Notes: generated by a model not told the origin, from the letters alone. Counted from the first letter of the stretch, positions 35,901 through 44,733 are shown. The stretch: 64,000 nucleotides of DNA from Sphingomonas sp. Leaf412 (GCF_001425405.1 NZ_LMQP01000003.1:643117-707116), one strand, 5' to 3'. Made by a program: numbers and translations.

Positions 35901-37193
35901 CCCTTGTCGGGCGGCATCCGCTACAACGGTCCGTCCGGCGTACTCTTCAGCTTCGCCGGGCTGGCGCAGCAGCAATTGTCGGGCCCGATCGCGGTCGCGG
36001 CGGACTTCGGCGGGACGGTGCAGCAACCGCGTATCAACGGCCTGATCCGCGCCGACAAGCTGACCTACACCAACGAAACCTACGGCACGCGGCTGACCGA
36101 CATGCGCGTCGCGGCGCGGTTCAACAACGACCGCCTCGAACTGACGCAGGTGCAGGCGCGCGCGGGCAGGGGCAGCGTGACCGCGCAGGGCACCGTCGGC
36201 CTCGCCGCGGCGCAGGGCTTCCCGATCGATATCCGCGTCGCGATGCGCGACGCGCAACTGGCGAAGTCCGACGCGCTCGGCGCCACCGCCACGGGCGATG
36301 TCCGCATCCGGAACGGCGCCGACGGCGGCCTCATCAGCGGCACGATCACCGTGCCCAATGCCCGCTACCAGATCATCCGCCAGGGCGCGGCCGAGGTCCC
36401 CGAACTGACCGGCGTCCGGCGCAAGAGCGACATCCGCGTCGTGCGCCCGACCGACCGGCCGAAGCCCGCGGCGGTCGGGCTGTTCAAGCTCGACCTCAGG
36501 CTGCGCGCGGACAATCAGCTGTTCGTGTCCGGCATGGGCCTGGAAAGCGAGTGGGAGATGGACCTGCGCGTCGGCGGCACCTCCGCGGCGCCGGTGGTGA
36601 CGGGCGGGCTGGACCTCGTGCGCGGCACCTATTCCTTCGCGGGCAAGCGGTTCGAGGTCCAGCGCGGACGCGTCCGCTTCACCGGCCCGGTGCTGACCGA
36701 TCCCGATATCGACATCCTCGCGACGACCGTGAATGACGGCGTGACGTTCAATATCGCGATCACCGGCACCGGCCAGAAGCCGCAGATCGCCTTCACCTCC
36801 ACGCCCGCGCTGCCGCAGGACGAGGTGTTGAGCCGCCTGCTGTTCGGCACCAATCCGGAAAACCTGTCCGCGACGGAGGCGATCCAGCTTGCCAGCGCGC
36901 TCAATTCCCTGCGCGGGTCGGGCGGCGGGCTCAATCCGCTCGGCAAGCTGCGCAGCGCGACCGGGTTCGACCGGCTGCGCATCCTGGGCGCGGACGAGGC
37001 GAGCGGGCGCGGGCAGGCGCTGGCGGCGGGCAAGTATCTGACCGACGACATCTATGTCGAGATCGTCACCGACGCGCGCGGCTTCACCGCGACGCAGCTG
37101 ACGATCGCTCTGACCCGCACGCTCAGCGTGCTGTCGCAGGCCGGATCGTTCGGCGGCTCCAACGTCCAGCTACGCTATTCGCGGGACTTCTGA
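32970..37193 (+). CDS. tamB: translocation/assembly module subunit TamB (DUF490, AsmA-like)
   Basis: A 1407-residue envelope-spanning protein. One transmembrane helix lies near the N-terminus (VLKWLGVAILSLVALLLVIVVGLN, residues about 27-50). A very long periplasmic beta-taco repeat region follows, and the C-terminal DUF490 domain contains GTYSFAGKRFEVQRGRVRFTG, PALPQDEVLSRLLFG and ends LRYSRDF, which contacts TamA. Related AsmA-like proteins are thought to move phospholipids to the outer membrane. The ATG shares a base with the tamA stop (TGATG), confirming that the pair is one unit. Confidence 0.95.
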   Translation: MSDETVDTVAPETVVVERRPLWQRVLKWLGVAILSLVALLLVIVVGLNTDPGRRFVADQIGGYTTASGLNIKVGRIDGSLYGTMRLTDVRVSDRKGVFLTAPRLAVDWRPFAYASNHIDVRRVESPLITLRRNPELTPSTEPVDPNAPLLPDLDIDIGRLSVARFVMEPPVSGARHVAKIDGEAHIADRRAQLTVDAVALRGPGVAGGDVARVRLDAVPDDNRLLIDARVRAPANGAIAQIAGLKAPLTATLTGQGSWAEWRGKLDATLGGGKLADLTVLAQDGRVRVNGMTRPGLYLEGPVERLTAPGLRIESDTRLAERRADTRIKLTSDALAVDAGGVLDFAASRFGDFAVDAQLLTPGAIAPGLNGRDVLARVVLNGAFATPTVDYKLRAAVLGFQQTAAQGLYAEGRARVNADRIIVPVHARARRITGLNPALGGLTTNARIDGDLAVAMPNIVSDNLRIRSDTIDATAVVAANMATGRYTGALQGRVNDFRIDSVGIVDLNTNADVVATPTGFGVVGRVAIQTKRLFNAGVRDFLGGNAVMSTRFGYSPEGIVTFRDLRLRAPLFRVTRGQGRFDPASGRLAVDADAVSNQYGPLFARVEGTTTNPVVRLRAPRPGVGVGLADLDARIVGRGGAYQVNATGGTQYGPFSADVLVRPGAQLAVDIRRVIFAGIDFAGRVVQTAAGPFAGDVRFAGQGLSGTIGLGAQGRYQRAAVNARAFAATIPGQVDFTIGRALIAANVVLYDTPSVVADVQVADMRYGPTVIQSARAKVNYAGGRGTAQAVLTGSNSVPFRVAINSRLSPSLYVVAVQGAANGVNFRTPTSARIEVADGGYRLLPTRLDFDRGTMRLAGRYGRAGTSAQARLDRLDLSLLGAFVPDLGIGGSATGSIDYVQAAGQAMPQADLKVNIANFTRSSLAAVSQPVDIVLQGRLDAAAGEMRALVKSGATPVGRMVARLTPAGAGGWSTRLMQGPLSGGIRYNGPSGVLFSFAGLAQQQLSGPIAVAADFGGTVQQPRINGLIRADKLTYTNETYGTRLTDMRVAARFNNDRLELTQVQARAGRGSVTAQGTVGLAAAQGFPIDIRVAMRDAQLAKSDALGATATGDVRIRNGADGGLISGTITVPNARYQIIRQGAAEVPELTGVRRKSDIRVVRPTDRPKPAAVGLFKLDLRLRADNQLFVSGMGLESEWEMDLRVGGTSAAPVVTGGLDLVRGTYSFAGKRFEVQRGRVRFTGPVLTDPDIDILATTVNDGVTFNIAITGTGQKPQIAFTSTPALPQDEVLSRLLFGTNPENLSATEAIQLASALNSLRGSGGGLNPLGKLRSATGFDRLRILGADEASGRGQALAAGKYLTDDIYVEIVTDARGFTATQLTIALTRTLSVLSQAGSFGGSNVQLRYSRDF

Positions 37194-37250
37194 TCGGGCT
37201 TCCCCGGTACTTACATTTCGGTTAGCAACTGGTTCCGAGAGGATGGCTGC

Positions 37251-38714
37251 ATGACCGAACATGTCGACGTGATCGTTGTGGGGGCGGGCCTCTCGGGCAT
37301 CGGCGCGGCGTGGCACCTTCAGGCCCGCTGCCCCGACCGCAGCTACACGATCCTGGAGGCGCGCGACGCCATCGGGGGGACGTGGGACCTGTTCCGCTAT
37401 CCCGGCATCCGCTCCGATTCGGACATGCACACCCTGGGCTACAGCTTCCGCCCGTGGACGCAGGCGAAGGCGATCGCGGACGGGCCCTCGATCCGCGACT
37501 ACGTCCGCGATACCGCGCGCGAGGCGGGAATCGATCGCAACATCCGCTTCGGCCACCGTATGATCGCCGCCGACTGGTCCACCCCCGACGCCTGCTGGCG
37601 GCTGGAGGTCGAACGCGACGGCGCGCGGATCGAGATGACGTGCAACTTCCTCTACGTCTGCTCCGGCTATTACGATTACGCCACCGGCCATGCGCCCGCG
37701 TTTCCCGGCGCGGCGGACTTCTCGGGTCGGATCGTCCACCCGCAATTCTGGCCGGAGGACCTCGATTACGCCGGCCGGAACGTCGTCGTCATCGGCAGCG
37801 GCGCGACCGCGGTCACGCTGGTGCCGGAAATGGCGCGCGAGGCGGCGCATGTGACGATGCTCCAGCGTTCGCCCACCTATGTCGTCACGCGCCCTGCGCA
37901 CGACAAGTTCGCCAACTGGCTGCGCAGCCGCCTGCCCGCGCGCACCGCCTATGGCGTCACGCGGTGGAAGAACGTGTTGTTCGGCATGTTCTTCTACCGC
38001 CTCGCACGGCGGAAGCCCGGGAAGGTGAAGGACCGGCTGATCGGCATGGTCCGCGAGCAGCTCGGCCCCGACTATGACGTCGCGACCCATTTCACCCCGC
38101 GCTACGACCCGTGGGACCAGCGTCTGTGCCTCGTTCCCGACGCCGATCTGTTCGCCGCCATCCGGTCGGGCGAGGCATCCGTGGTGACCGACACGATCGA
38201 GACGTTCACGCGCGACGGTATCCGCCTCTCGTCGGGCAAGGAGCTGCCCGCCGACGTCATTGTGACCGCGACGGGGCTGAAGCTGACGATGATGGGCGGC
38301 GCGCGATTGTCCGTGGACGGCACGGTCGTGCAGGTGGGACAGGCGCTTCAGTACAAGGGCATGATGTTGTCCGACGTGCCCAATCTGGCCTTCACCTTCG
38401 GCTATACCAATGCGTCGTGGACGCTGAAGGCGGATCTCGTGGCGGGCTATGTCTGCCGGCTATTGAACGTCATGCGCAAACGCGGATTGCGTCAGGCGAC
38501 GCCGCGCGTCGATCGGGCGGGCGTGACGCCGGAACCGTTCGCGAACTTCAGTTCGGGCTATATCGAGCGTGCGGAGGCGATCCTGCCCAAGCAGGGGGAT
38601 CGCAAGCCCTGGCGGCTGAACCAAAATTATGCGCTGGACGTGATGGCCCTGCGCTTCGGTTCGGTCGACGACAGCATGGAATTTTCGCAACCGGCGCGCG
38701 CGCGGGCCGCGTAG
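37251..38714 (+). CDS. flavin-containing monooxygenase, Baeyer-Villiger type
   Basis: A 487-residue class B flavoprotein monooxygenase. The FAD Rossmann motif is GAGLSG at 11-16 and the NADPH motif is GSGATA at 182-187. Between them the Baeyer-Villiger fingerprint FxGxxxHxxxWP is exact (F157 to P168). Length and the SDSDMHTLGYSFRPW segment are those of the EthA-like branch, which oxidises ketones to esters or thio-compounds to S-oxides using NADPH and O2. The natural substrate is unknown. It stands alone between tamB and the signalling operon, 57 bases after tamB. Confidence 0.93.
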   Translation: MTEHVDVIVVGAGLSGIGAAWHLQARCPDRSYTILEARDAIGGTWDLFRYPGIRSDSDMHTLGYSFRPWTQAKAIADGPSIRDYVRDTAREAGIDRNIRFGHRMIAADWSTPDACWRLEVERDGARIEMTCNFLYVCSGYYDYATGHAPAFPGAADFSGRIVHPQFWPEDLDYAGRNVVVIGSGATAVTLVPEMAREAAHVTMLQRSPTYVVTRPAHDKFANWLRSRLPARTAYGVTRWKNVLFGMFFYRLARRKPGKVKDRLIGMVREQLGPDYDVATHFTPRYDPWDQRLCLVPDADLFAAIRSGEASVVTDTIETFTRDGIRLSSGKELPADVIVTATGLKLTMMGGARLSVDGTVVQVGQALQYKGMMLSDVPNLAFTFGYTNASWTLKADLVAGYVCRLLNVMRKRGLRQATPRVDRAGVTPEPFANFSSGYIERAEAILPKQGDRKPWRLNQNYALDVMALRFGSVDDSMEFSQPARARAA

Positions 38715-39008
38715 GGCAGGATCACTGCCCGATCACGCAAGTAATATCGGTCCGGTCATGGCGCTCTTCGCGCGGGCGACCCCGCGGATGCTTCCGCGAC
38801 CGGACCGACGGTTACGCTTACCAGGGCTTGACAGTGAGCCCACTGACCAGCGCGATGATGTACGCGAGCATGATCTTCTCCCTCTTTGGCGCCCTTTTGG
38901 GTGCTTCGAATGGTTAGCCGGTTTTTTACTATTCCTCAACGTCGTTAACCATCCTTAACGATCGCGCGGCTTAATCCCTTCTTCAATCCTCTGCGGTAGC
39001 CGGGACAG
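38715..39008. other. 294-base intergenic region with a possible 27-codon ORF
   Basis: The gap between the monooxygenase and the EAL gene. It contains a GTG-started ORF at 38834-38917 that would encode a hydrophobic 27-residue peptide (MSPLTSAMMYASMIFSLFGA...), with AGGG nine bases upstream. This is too little to call a gene. Next comes a T6 run (38923-38930) and an AT-rich patch with two TTAAC sequences (38946-38950, 38956-38960), which is probably the promoter of the signalling operon. The first 120 bases show nothing recognisable. Confidence 0.3.
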
Positions 39009-40310
39009 GTGATTAGCCACCAGGCCGCCCCTGCCGACGTCGCCGTCGCGCCCGCCTGCGACACCCCGCCGCCCTCGGGCGCGCGGTGCCGGTTCAATAT
39101 CCTGGCCGAGATTCCCCGTTTCGCCGCGTTGCGGCGCGACATGGGACGGCGCGGTGTCCGCGTCCTGATGCGGGACATCGCGGCCCGGCTGCGCGGCGTC
39201 CTGCCCGGCGCACGAATTGCGATCATCGATCAGACATTGGTCGAAGTGAACGGAACCACGGCGGATCGCGAATCGGTCGAGGCATTGCCGGGAAGCATCC
39301 GCGCGGCGATGGCCGCGTCGTTCGAGATCGCGGGGCGCGTGCATCATGTCGCGCTGATCTTCGGGACGGCACATGGCGCCATCGACGAAGACGACGCGGT
39401 CCTCGCGGAGCGGGCGGAGGCGGCGCTGGTCGAGGTTCGCGTCGCCGACGATATCGCGACCCGCGCGGCGGCGGCGAAATCGGACGCGGAGGCGGCGCTT
39501 ATCGCCGATCTGGACCGCGCGATCGACGCCGACGAGCTGGTGCTGTTCTATCAACCCAAGGTCCATGCGCGCCGGCAGGAGATCGACAGCGCGGAGGCGT
39601 TGATCCGCTGGCGCCATCCGGTCCGCGGCCTCGTCCCGCCGGGCGACTTCATCCCCGCGGCGGAGGCGGGAAACCTGATCGACCGGCTGACGCTGTGGAC
39701 GATCCGGCAGGCCATCGTCGATCAGGAAACGCTGCGCGCGGCCGGTTACGACCTGCGCGTGTTCATCAACATATCGGGTCAGCTGCTGGGCGATCCCGCC
39801 TTCGCGCGGCGCGCGTGCGACATGGTCGCCGCAGCGGACACGAAACTGGGGTTCGAGGTGACCGAAACCTCGGTCATCCGCGATCCCGCCAGCGGCATCG
39901 CGCATCTTCAGCGTTTCGCCGACATCGGCATCCGAATCGCGATCGACGATTACGGCGCCGGCCTGTCCAGCCTCGCCTATCTCAAGCAACTGCCCGCCAG
40001 CGAACTGAAGATCGACAAGCTCTTCATCACCCAGCTGACCAGTTCCAACCGCGACCCGCTGATCGTCCGTTCCACGATCGACCTTGCGCACGCGCTGGAC
40101 ATGGAAGTGGTGGCGGAGGGGGTGGAGACGCACGCCGCGCTCGCGCTGCTGACCGTCATGGGATGCGACATGGTGCAGGGCTTCCTCATCAGCCGTCCCG
40201 TCCCCTTGCCCGCGCTGATCGTGTTCCTGGGCGAGGACGGCAATCGCCGCGCGACGATGGATACGCGCGCCTCGTTCAGCCGGCTGGCGAGCGCATGGAA
40301 ACGCGCCTGA
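39009..40310 (+). CDS. EAL-domain cyclic-di-GMP phosphodiesterase with degenerate N-terminal domain
   Basis: A 433-residue cytoplasmic protein. Residues about 25-165 look like a reduced GGDEF-type domain without the GG[D/E]EF signature, so no cyclase activity is expected. Residues about 170-410 are an EAL domain with all metal and catalytic positions: EALIRW, FINISGQ, EVTETS, the DDYGAG pair, LKIDK and AEGVE. It should hydrolyse c-di-GMP. The start codon is GTG at 39009, preceded by an SD-like CGGGACAG. Its last 16 bases overlap the histidine kinase start, so the two are co-expressed. Confidence 0.92.
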   Translation: MISHQAAPADVAVAPACDTPPPSGARCRFNILAEIPRFAALRRDMGRRGVRVLMRDIAARLRGVLPGARIAIIDQTLVEVNGTTADRESVEALPGSIRAAMAASFEIAGRVHHVALIFGTAHGAIDEDDAVLAERAEAALVEVRVADDIATRAAAAKSDAEAALIADLDRAIDADELVLFYQPKVHARRQEIDSAEALIRWRHPVRGLVPPGDFIPAAEAGNLIDRLTLWTIRQAIVDQETLRAAGYDLRVFINISGQLLGDPAFARRACDMVAAADTKLGFEVTETSVIRDPASGIAHLQRFADIGIRIAIDDYGAGLSSLAYLKQLPASELKIDKLFITQLTSSNRDPLIVRSTIDLAHALDMEVVAEGVETHAALALLTVMGCDMVQGFLISRPVPLPALIVFLGEDGNRRATMDTRASFSRLASAWKRA

Positions 40311-42685
40311 GGTCGCTTCGCCGCGGCATGGCGCCGGGTCTGGCGCTTCTCTTCGCCCTGACCGCTACCGGCGCGACCGCCAGTGCCGCGGATTTCGACC
40401 GGGCGATATCGCGCGCGCGAGAGAACATGCTCGTCGCCCCGGCCGCTGCGGCGGCGCAGGCGCAGGCGGCGTTGCGGACGGCGGGACAGGCACCGACGCC
40501 GACGCAACGCGCGACCGTCTTGTGGCTGCGCGGCGAGGCGTTCAATCGCCTGGGCCGGACGGAAGAGGCGCTGCCGCTGCTGATCGAGGCGCGCCGGCTT
40601 GCGGAAGGCGGCCGGACGTCGTTGCTGCTGGCGGACATTCTGCTGTCGGAAGGCAGCGCGCTGACCGACGCCGGTCGCATCACCGTCGCGCTCGCCACGC
40701 TCCAGCGCGCGCATGAGGCCTTCCTGACGCTGAAGCAGGGGCGCAGCCGGGCGAAGGCGCTGATCCTGATCGCGATGATGTACGACGCGGGACGCGATCA
40801 CGAGGCCGCCTTGCGGTATTTCCGACAGGCGCAGAATGCGTATGCGGTCGATCCGGGCCTGCTCGTCGCCATCCACTACGGTCGCGGCACCGCGTTGCAT
40901 GCACTCGGACGCTGGCCGGATGCCGAGCGGGAGTTCGTCGCCGCGCTGAAGATCGCGGTCAGGATGGGCGCGCCCGCGGTCGAGGCGCAGGCATGGAGCA
41001 ACATCGCGAACGAGCGACTGAGCCGGGGGGATGTGGCCTCGGCCGAGCAGGCCATCCGCACCGGCCTTGCGATCGCGCACGGCGGCGCGGCGGTTGCGGT
41101 CCGGCCGCAATTGCTCGCCTTCGCGGCGGACGCCGCGCTCCGTCGCGATCATGTCGCCCGCGCCGCGGCCCTCATCGGCGAGCGTTTCGACGGCGTCGAC
41201 CTGTCGCGGACCATCATCGCCGATCGCGACGCGCACGAGGTGGCGTACCGCATCTATCTGGCCGACGGCGCCGCCGCGCTCGCGCTCCGGCATTTGACCG
41301 CGCTGAAGCGCCTGGACGATCAGGCGACGCAGATCGCCCGCTCGACCGGGGCGGCGCTGGCGGCGGCGCGGTTCGACTATGCCAACCAGGAACTGCGCAT
41401 CGCAAAGTTGAAGGCGACCGACCTGGCGCGGCGCGTGGCGTTCGAGCGCGCGGCGGCGCGGACGCAGTTGCAGATATTCGCGGGCGTCGCGATCGCCACC
41501 GCGCTGCTGATCGTGCTGCTGGCCGTCGGCCTGTTCACGATCCGGCGCAGCCGCGACCGCGTCCGCGCGGCCAACGCCGATCTGGCGACGACGAACGGGA
41601 AGCTGGAGAAGGCGCTGGCGGCGAAGACCGAGTTCCTCGCCACCACCAGTCACGAGATACGCACCCCGCTGAACGGCATCCTCGGCATGACGCAGGTGAT
41701 GATCGCGGACCCCGCGCTCGACGCCGCGACGCGCGATCGGCTCGCCGTCGTCCACGGCGCCGGCACGACGATGCGCGCGCTGGTCGACGACATCCTCGAC
41801 GTGGCGAAGATCGAGACGGGGAAGATGACGGTCGAACGGGTGCCGATCGACCTCGTCGTGACGGTGGACGACGCCGCACGGATCTGGCGCGATCAGGCGT
41901 CGGCGAAGGGCCTCGCGTTCGAAACGCGGTGCGACATGGCGACGCGATGGGTGATGGGCGATGCGGCGCGGCTGCGGCAGATCGTCTTCAACCTGTTGTC
42001 GAACGCGGTGAAGTTCACTGCCGACGGCGGCATCGTCCTGACGCTGGAGGAAACCGACGGCCGGATCCGACTGTCCGTATCGGACACCGGCATCGGAATC
42101 GCGGAACCGGCGCACGAACTCATTTTCGAATCGTTCCGGCAGGCGGACGCCGGAACGACCCGTCAGTTCGGCGGGACCGGTCTGGGCCTGTCGATCTGTC
42201 GCAACCTGGCGCGCGCGATGGACGGCGACGTGACGGTGGCGAGCCGCGCGGGGGAAGGAGCGACGTTCCTGCTCGACCTGCCCCTGCTGCCGGCCGACGT
42301 GCCCGGGGCCGACGTGGCGCCCGCCGGGCTGCTGGTGGTGGAGCGCAACCCGATCACCCGCGCGATGTTCGCCACGCTCTTCGCCGCGCTGGATCCGGTC
42401 GTGTTCGCGGGCGACGCGATCGAAGCGATGCGCACGATCGCGGACCGTACGCCCGCCCGTATTCTGGTCGTCGCCGGCTCGCTCGGCGGCGATCCGCGCG
42501 CGGCGCTGCGCCGCCTGCTCGACGCGGCCGGGCCGGGGATCGTCAGCGTGCTGATCCCCGCCGGAACGCGCGGCGACTGGCCGGACTGCGGGTCCGCGCG
42601 CCTGATCGAACGGCCCGTCGGTAAAAGAGAGTTGGTGACGCAGGTTATGGAACGCGCCACGCCGCTTGTGCCGCAGGCGGCTTAG
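40295..42685 (+). CDS. TPR sensor histidine kinase with degenerate C-terminal receiver
   Basis: A 796-residue hybrid-like kinase. It has a signal sequence or first helix (MAPGLALLFALTATGATASAA), then a helical tetratricopeptide-type periplasmic sensor (about 30-340) and a transmembrane helix (about 390-412). A coiled linker leads to the HisKA domain with H453 (SHEIRTPLNG) and the HATPase domain (NLLSNAVKF, DTGIGI, GGTGLGLSI). The last 110 residues have a receiver-like pattern but lack the phosphoacceptor aspartate (LVVERNP and ILVVAGSLGG replace the acidic sites) and keep only a lysine (RPVGKRE). It presumably phosphorylates the separate receiver encoded 63 bases on. The start overlaps the EAL gene. 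Confidence 0.92.
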   Translation: METRLRSLRRGMAPGLALLFALTATGATASAADFDRAISRARENMLVAPAAAAAQAQAALRTAGQAPTPTQRATVLWLRGEAFNRLGRTEEALPLLIEARRLAEGGRTSLLLADILLSEGSALTDAGRITVALATLQRAHEAFLTLKQGRSRAKALILIAMMYDAGRDHEAALRYFRQAQNAYAVDPGLLVAIHYGRGTALHALGRWPDAEREFVAALKIAVRMGAPAVEAQAWSNIANERLSRGDVASAEQAIRTGLAIAHGGAAVAVRPQLLAFAADAALRRDHVARAAALIGERFDGVDLSRTIIADRDAHEVAYRIYLADGAAALALRHLTALKRLDDQATQIARSTGAALAAARFDYANQELRIAKLKATDLARRVAFERAAARTQLQIFAGVAIATALLIVLLAVGLFTIRRSRDRVRAANADLATTNGKLEKALAAKTEFLATTSHEIRTPLNGILGMTQVMIADPALDAATRDRLAVVHGAGTTMRALVDDILDVAKIETGKMTVERVPIDLVVTVDDAARIWRDQASAKGLAFETRCDMATRWVMGDAARLRQIVFNLLSNAVKFTADGGIVLTLEETDGRIRLSVSDTGIGIAEPAHELIFESFRQADAGTTRQFGGTGLGLSICRNLARAMDGDVTVASRAGEGATFLLDLPLLPADVPGADVAPAGLLVVERNPITRAMFATLFAALDPVVFAGDAIEAMRTIADRTPARILVVAGSLGGDPRAALRRLLDAAGPGIVSVLIPAGTRGDWPDCGSARLIERPVGKRELVTQVMERATPLVPQAA

Positions 42686-42748
42686 GGTGATAAGGCACGC
42701 CTATGACCAAGGGGGGGCGTGCGCGGCGCGTCCGAGCGACGGAAGCGT

Positions 42749-43138
42749 ATGAAAGTCCTTTTCATCGAGGATGACAGGATGAACCGGCGTGTCGTCCGCG
42801 ACATGCTGGACGTTGCCGGCGCGAGCATGGTCGAGGCCGAGAGCGCCGAGGACGGCCTGCAACTGATTGACCGGAACGACGATCTGGACATGCTCCTCGT
42901 CGACCTGCGCATGCCCGGCATGGACGGCATGACCGCGATTCGTCACATCCGCGCTCGGAACGATGCGAAGGCGCGGCTGCCGATCATCGTCGTGACCGCC
43001 GACACCGCGCTGGACCTGCGCGAACGCTGCATCGAGGCGGGGGCGGACGACGTGATCTTCAAGCCCGTGGCGATGGACGCGCTGTTCGAGGCGATGGGAC
43101 GCCTGCTCGCCCGCGACGGCGACGACGACCTGATCTAG
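42749..43138 (+). CDS. single-domain response regulator (CheY-like)
   Basis: A 129-residue stand-alone receiver. The acidic pocket E7-D8-D9, phosphoacceptor D52 (LLVDLRMPGMDG), T83 (VVTAD) and K105 (FKP) are all present. There is no output domain, so it acts by protein interaction or as a phosphorelay shuttle. It is the likely target of the adjacent kinase, whose own receiver is degenerate. The ATG at 42749 with GGAAG upstream is used, not the frame opening at 42719. It ends four bases into the convergent methyltransferase gene. Confidence 0.94.
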   Translation: MKVLFIEDDRMNRRVVRDMLDVAGASMVEAESAEDGLQLIDRNDDLDMLLVDLRMPGMDGMTAIRHIRARNDAKARLPIIVVTADTALDLRERCIEAGADDVIFKPVAMDALFEAMGRLLARDGDDDLI

Positions 43139-43968
43139 CGCGATTTGAGCGCGTCGGTCAGCGACGCGGTCGCGCTGCCGCGGCGGGCCGGTCGCGGCTG
43201 GTCGGGGGAGGGTGCCCAGCCGGTCAGGAACACGATGTCGAACCGTTCCGACACCCGTCCGTCCGCGTCAGCGCGCGCGGCGAAGCCCGCGGCGGCGGCG
43301 GCGAGCGTCGCGCGCGACACCGCATGGCGCTCCGTCAGCACGTTCGCCGCGCCCGCATGGCGCAGGTCGTCCAGCAACCGCGCCATGTCGCGATACCGGA
43401 CCGTCAGCGTCTCCACGTCCGCCACCGGCAAAGCGAAGCCCGCCCGGACGAGCAGGTCCCCCGCGGATCGCACGTCCACCTGCGGATGCGATCGCGCCAC
43501 CGCGCGATCCGGCTCCGCCTCGCGCAGGACCGTGCGCAGCGTGGCGAGCGTCGCGCCGCCGGTGAACGCCCCCAGGAAAAGCCCGTCGGGCCTGAGCGCA
43601 CGGCGGATCAGCGTCAGCGCGCCGGGCAGGTCGCCGACCTGGTCCAGCGTCCCCGCCGCGACCACCAGGTCGAACGACGAATCGGCGAACGGCAGGCGGT
43701 CCTCGTCGGCCTGAATCCCGCCCACGCCGCGCGCGAACGCGAAGCCGGGATCGACCCGCGCCACGCGCGCGCCGGGCGCCGCCGCGAATGCGCCGTCGAA
43801 ACAGCCGAGGTCGAGGACATCCGCGAAGTCGCGCGTCACCAAGCCCAGTCGGTCGACGATCCCGTCCAGCATCGCGGCGCGCAGGAAATCGTGGTCGGCG
43901 AAGCGGATGGCCGCGCGGTCGCGCTGGCGCCGGCGGGCGGCGCGATCGAATATGTCGGGCGATGCCAT
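43135..43968 (-). CDS. SAM-dependent methyltransferase domain protein (BioC/NDUFAF5-like)
   Basis: A 277-residue protein. The class I methyltransferase core starts with VLDLGCFDGAFA (motif I), then RVDPGFAF, DRLPFADSSFDLVVAAGTLDQV and LIRRALRPDGLFLGAF. The N-terminal FDRAARRRQRDRAAIRFADHDFLRAAMLDGIVDRL matches the NDUFAF5 group, whose eukaryotic member modifies an arginine in complex I, and distantly BioC. In bacteria the role of this group is not settled. The start at 43968 leaves 42 bases to the divergent comF gene. The long upstream frame would overlap comF and is discarded. Confidence 0.85.
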   Translation of the reverse strand: MASPDIFDRAARRRQRDRAAIRFADHDFLRAAMLDGIVDRLGLVTRDFADVLDLGCFDGAFAAAPGARVARVDPGFAFARGVGGIQADEDRLPFADSSFDLVVAAGTLDQVGDLPGALTLIRRALRPDGLFLGAFTGGATLATLRTVLREAEPDRAVARSHPQVDVRSAGDLLVRAGFALPVADVETLTVRYRDMARLLDDLRHAGAANVLTERHAVSRATLAAAAAGFAARADADGRVSERFDIVFLTGWAPSPDQPRPARRGSATASLTDALKSR

Positions 43969-44010
43969 CCGCGGCTTGTGCCGGTCGCGCCCGCGCGCGA
44001 CAAGCGGGGA

Positions 44011-44733
44011 ATGCGGTGGCCGTCGCTGGGCAGAACGATGATGGACCTGGTGCTGCCGCCGCGGTGCCCGTCGTGCGGCGGCGTGGTCGCGGCGCCAGAC
44101 CGGTTCTGCACCGGTTGCTGGTCCGCGCTGCGCTTCATCGGCCCGCCGTGGTGCGACGGATGCAACGTACCGCTGGATCACGATGCGGGCGATGCGGTCC
44201 GGTGCGACGCCTGCCTGGCGCATCCGCCGGTCCTTGCGGGCGTACGCGCGGCGGTCGCCTACGGCCCGGTATCGCGCACGGTGGCGCTGAAGCTGAAATA
44301 CGGCGGGCGGATGGGATTGGCGACGACCGCGGCGACGCTGATGCGGCGGCATCTGCCCGACGACGCCACGTTGCTCGTGCCCGTCCCGCTGCATCGCTGG
44401 CGCATGTGGTCGCGGGGCTACAATCAGGCGGCGTTGATGGCGCGGGCGCTGGGCCGCCTGGCCGACCTACCCGACGATCCCCACGCGATCGTGCGTCACC
44501 GCCCGACCCGAAGCCTGCGCGATGTGGCGCGGGCGGACCGCCGCCGCGTGCTCGCAGGCGCGTTCCGCGCAACGCCCGCGCGGGTGCGCGGCCGGCGGAT
44601 CGTGCTGGTCGACGACGTCTATACCAGCGGCGCCACCGCGGCGGGATGCGTCGACGCCTTGTTGGCGGCGGAGGCGGCGAGCGTCACGGTGTTGGCATGG
44701 GCCCGCGTCCTCGACGACGGCGTCGCGGATTGA
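44011..44733 (+). CDS. comF: ComF-family phosphoribosyltransferase-like protein
   Basis: A 240-residue protein of the ComF family, needed in some bacteria for DNA uptake or recombination during transformation. The N-terminal double zinc ribbon has the cysteine pairs CPSC, CTGC, CDGC and CDAC. The C-terminal phosphoribosyltransferase fold has VPVPLHRWRMWSRGYNQAALMARAL and the PRPP loop VLVDDVYTSGAT. comEC, encoding a competence channel family protein, is 4 kb away. The start at ATG 44011 fits the usual start just before the zinc ribbon. Confidence 0.92.
   Translation: MRWPSLGRTMMDLVLPPRCPSCGGVVAAPDRFCTGCWSALRFIGPPWCDGCNVPLDHDAGDAVRCDACLAHPPVLAGVRAAVAYGPVSRTVALKLKYGGRMGLATTAATLMRRHLPDDATLLVPVPLHRWRMWSRGYNQAALMARALGRLADLPDDPHAIVRHRPTRSLRDVARADRRRVLAGAFRATPARVRGRRIVLVDDVYTSGATAAGCVDALLAAEAASVTVLAWARVLDDGVAD

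Noticed and set aside
38834..38917. 27-codon hydrophobic ORF before the EAL gene
   Set aside because: Only a GTG start, a marginal SD and no comparison available; kept as a note in the intergenic entry and not called as a gene.
39086..40294. Upstream extension of the histidine kinase frame by about 400 codons
   Set aside because: This part is a different frame of the EAL gene, has no motif and is Arg/Gly-rich; the signal sequence at 40295 marks the real start.
43969..44394. Upstream extension of the methyltransferase frame across comF
   Set aside because: It would lie antisense to the zinc-ribbon and PRPP-loop coding part of comF and has no homology; the ATG at 43968 suffices.
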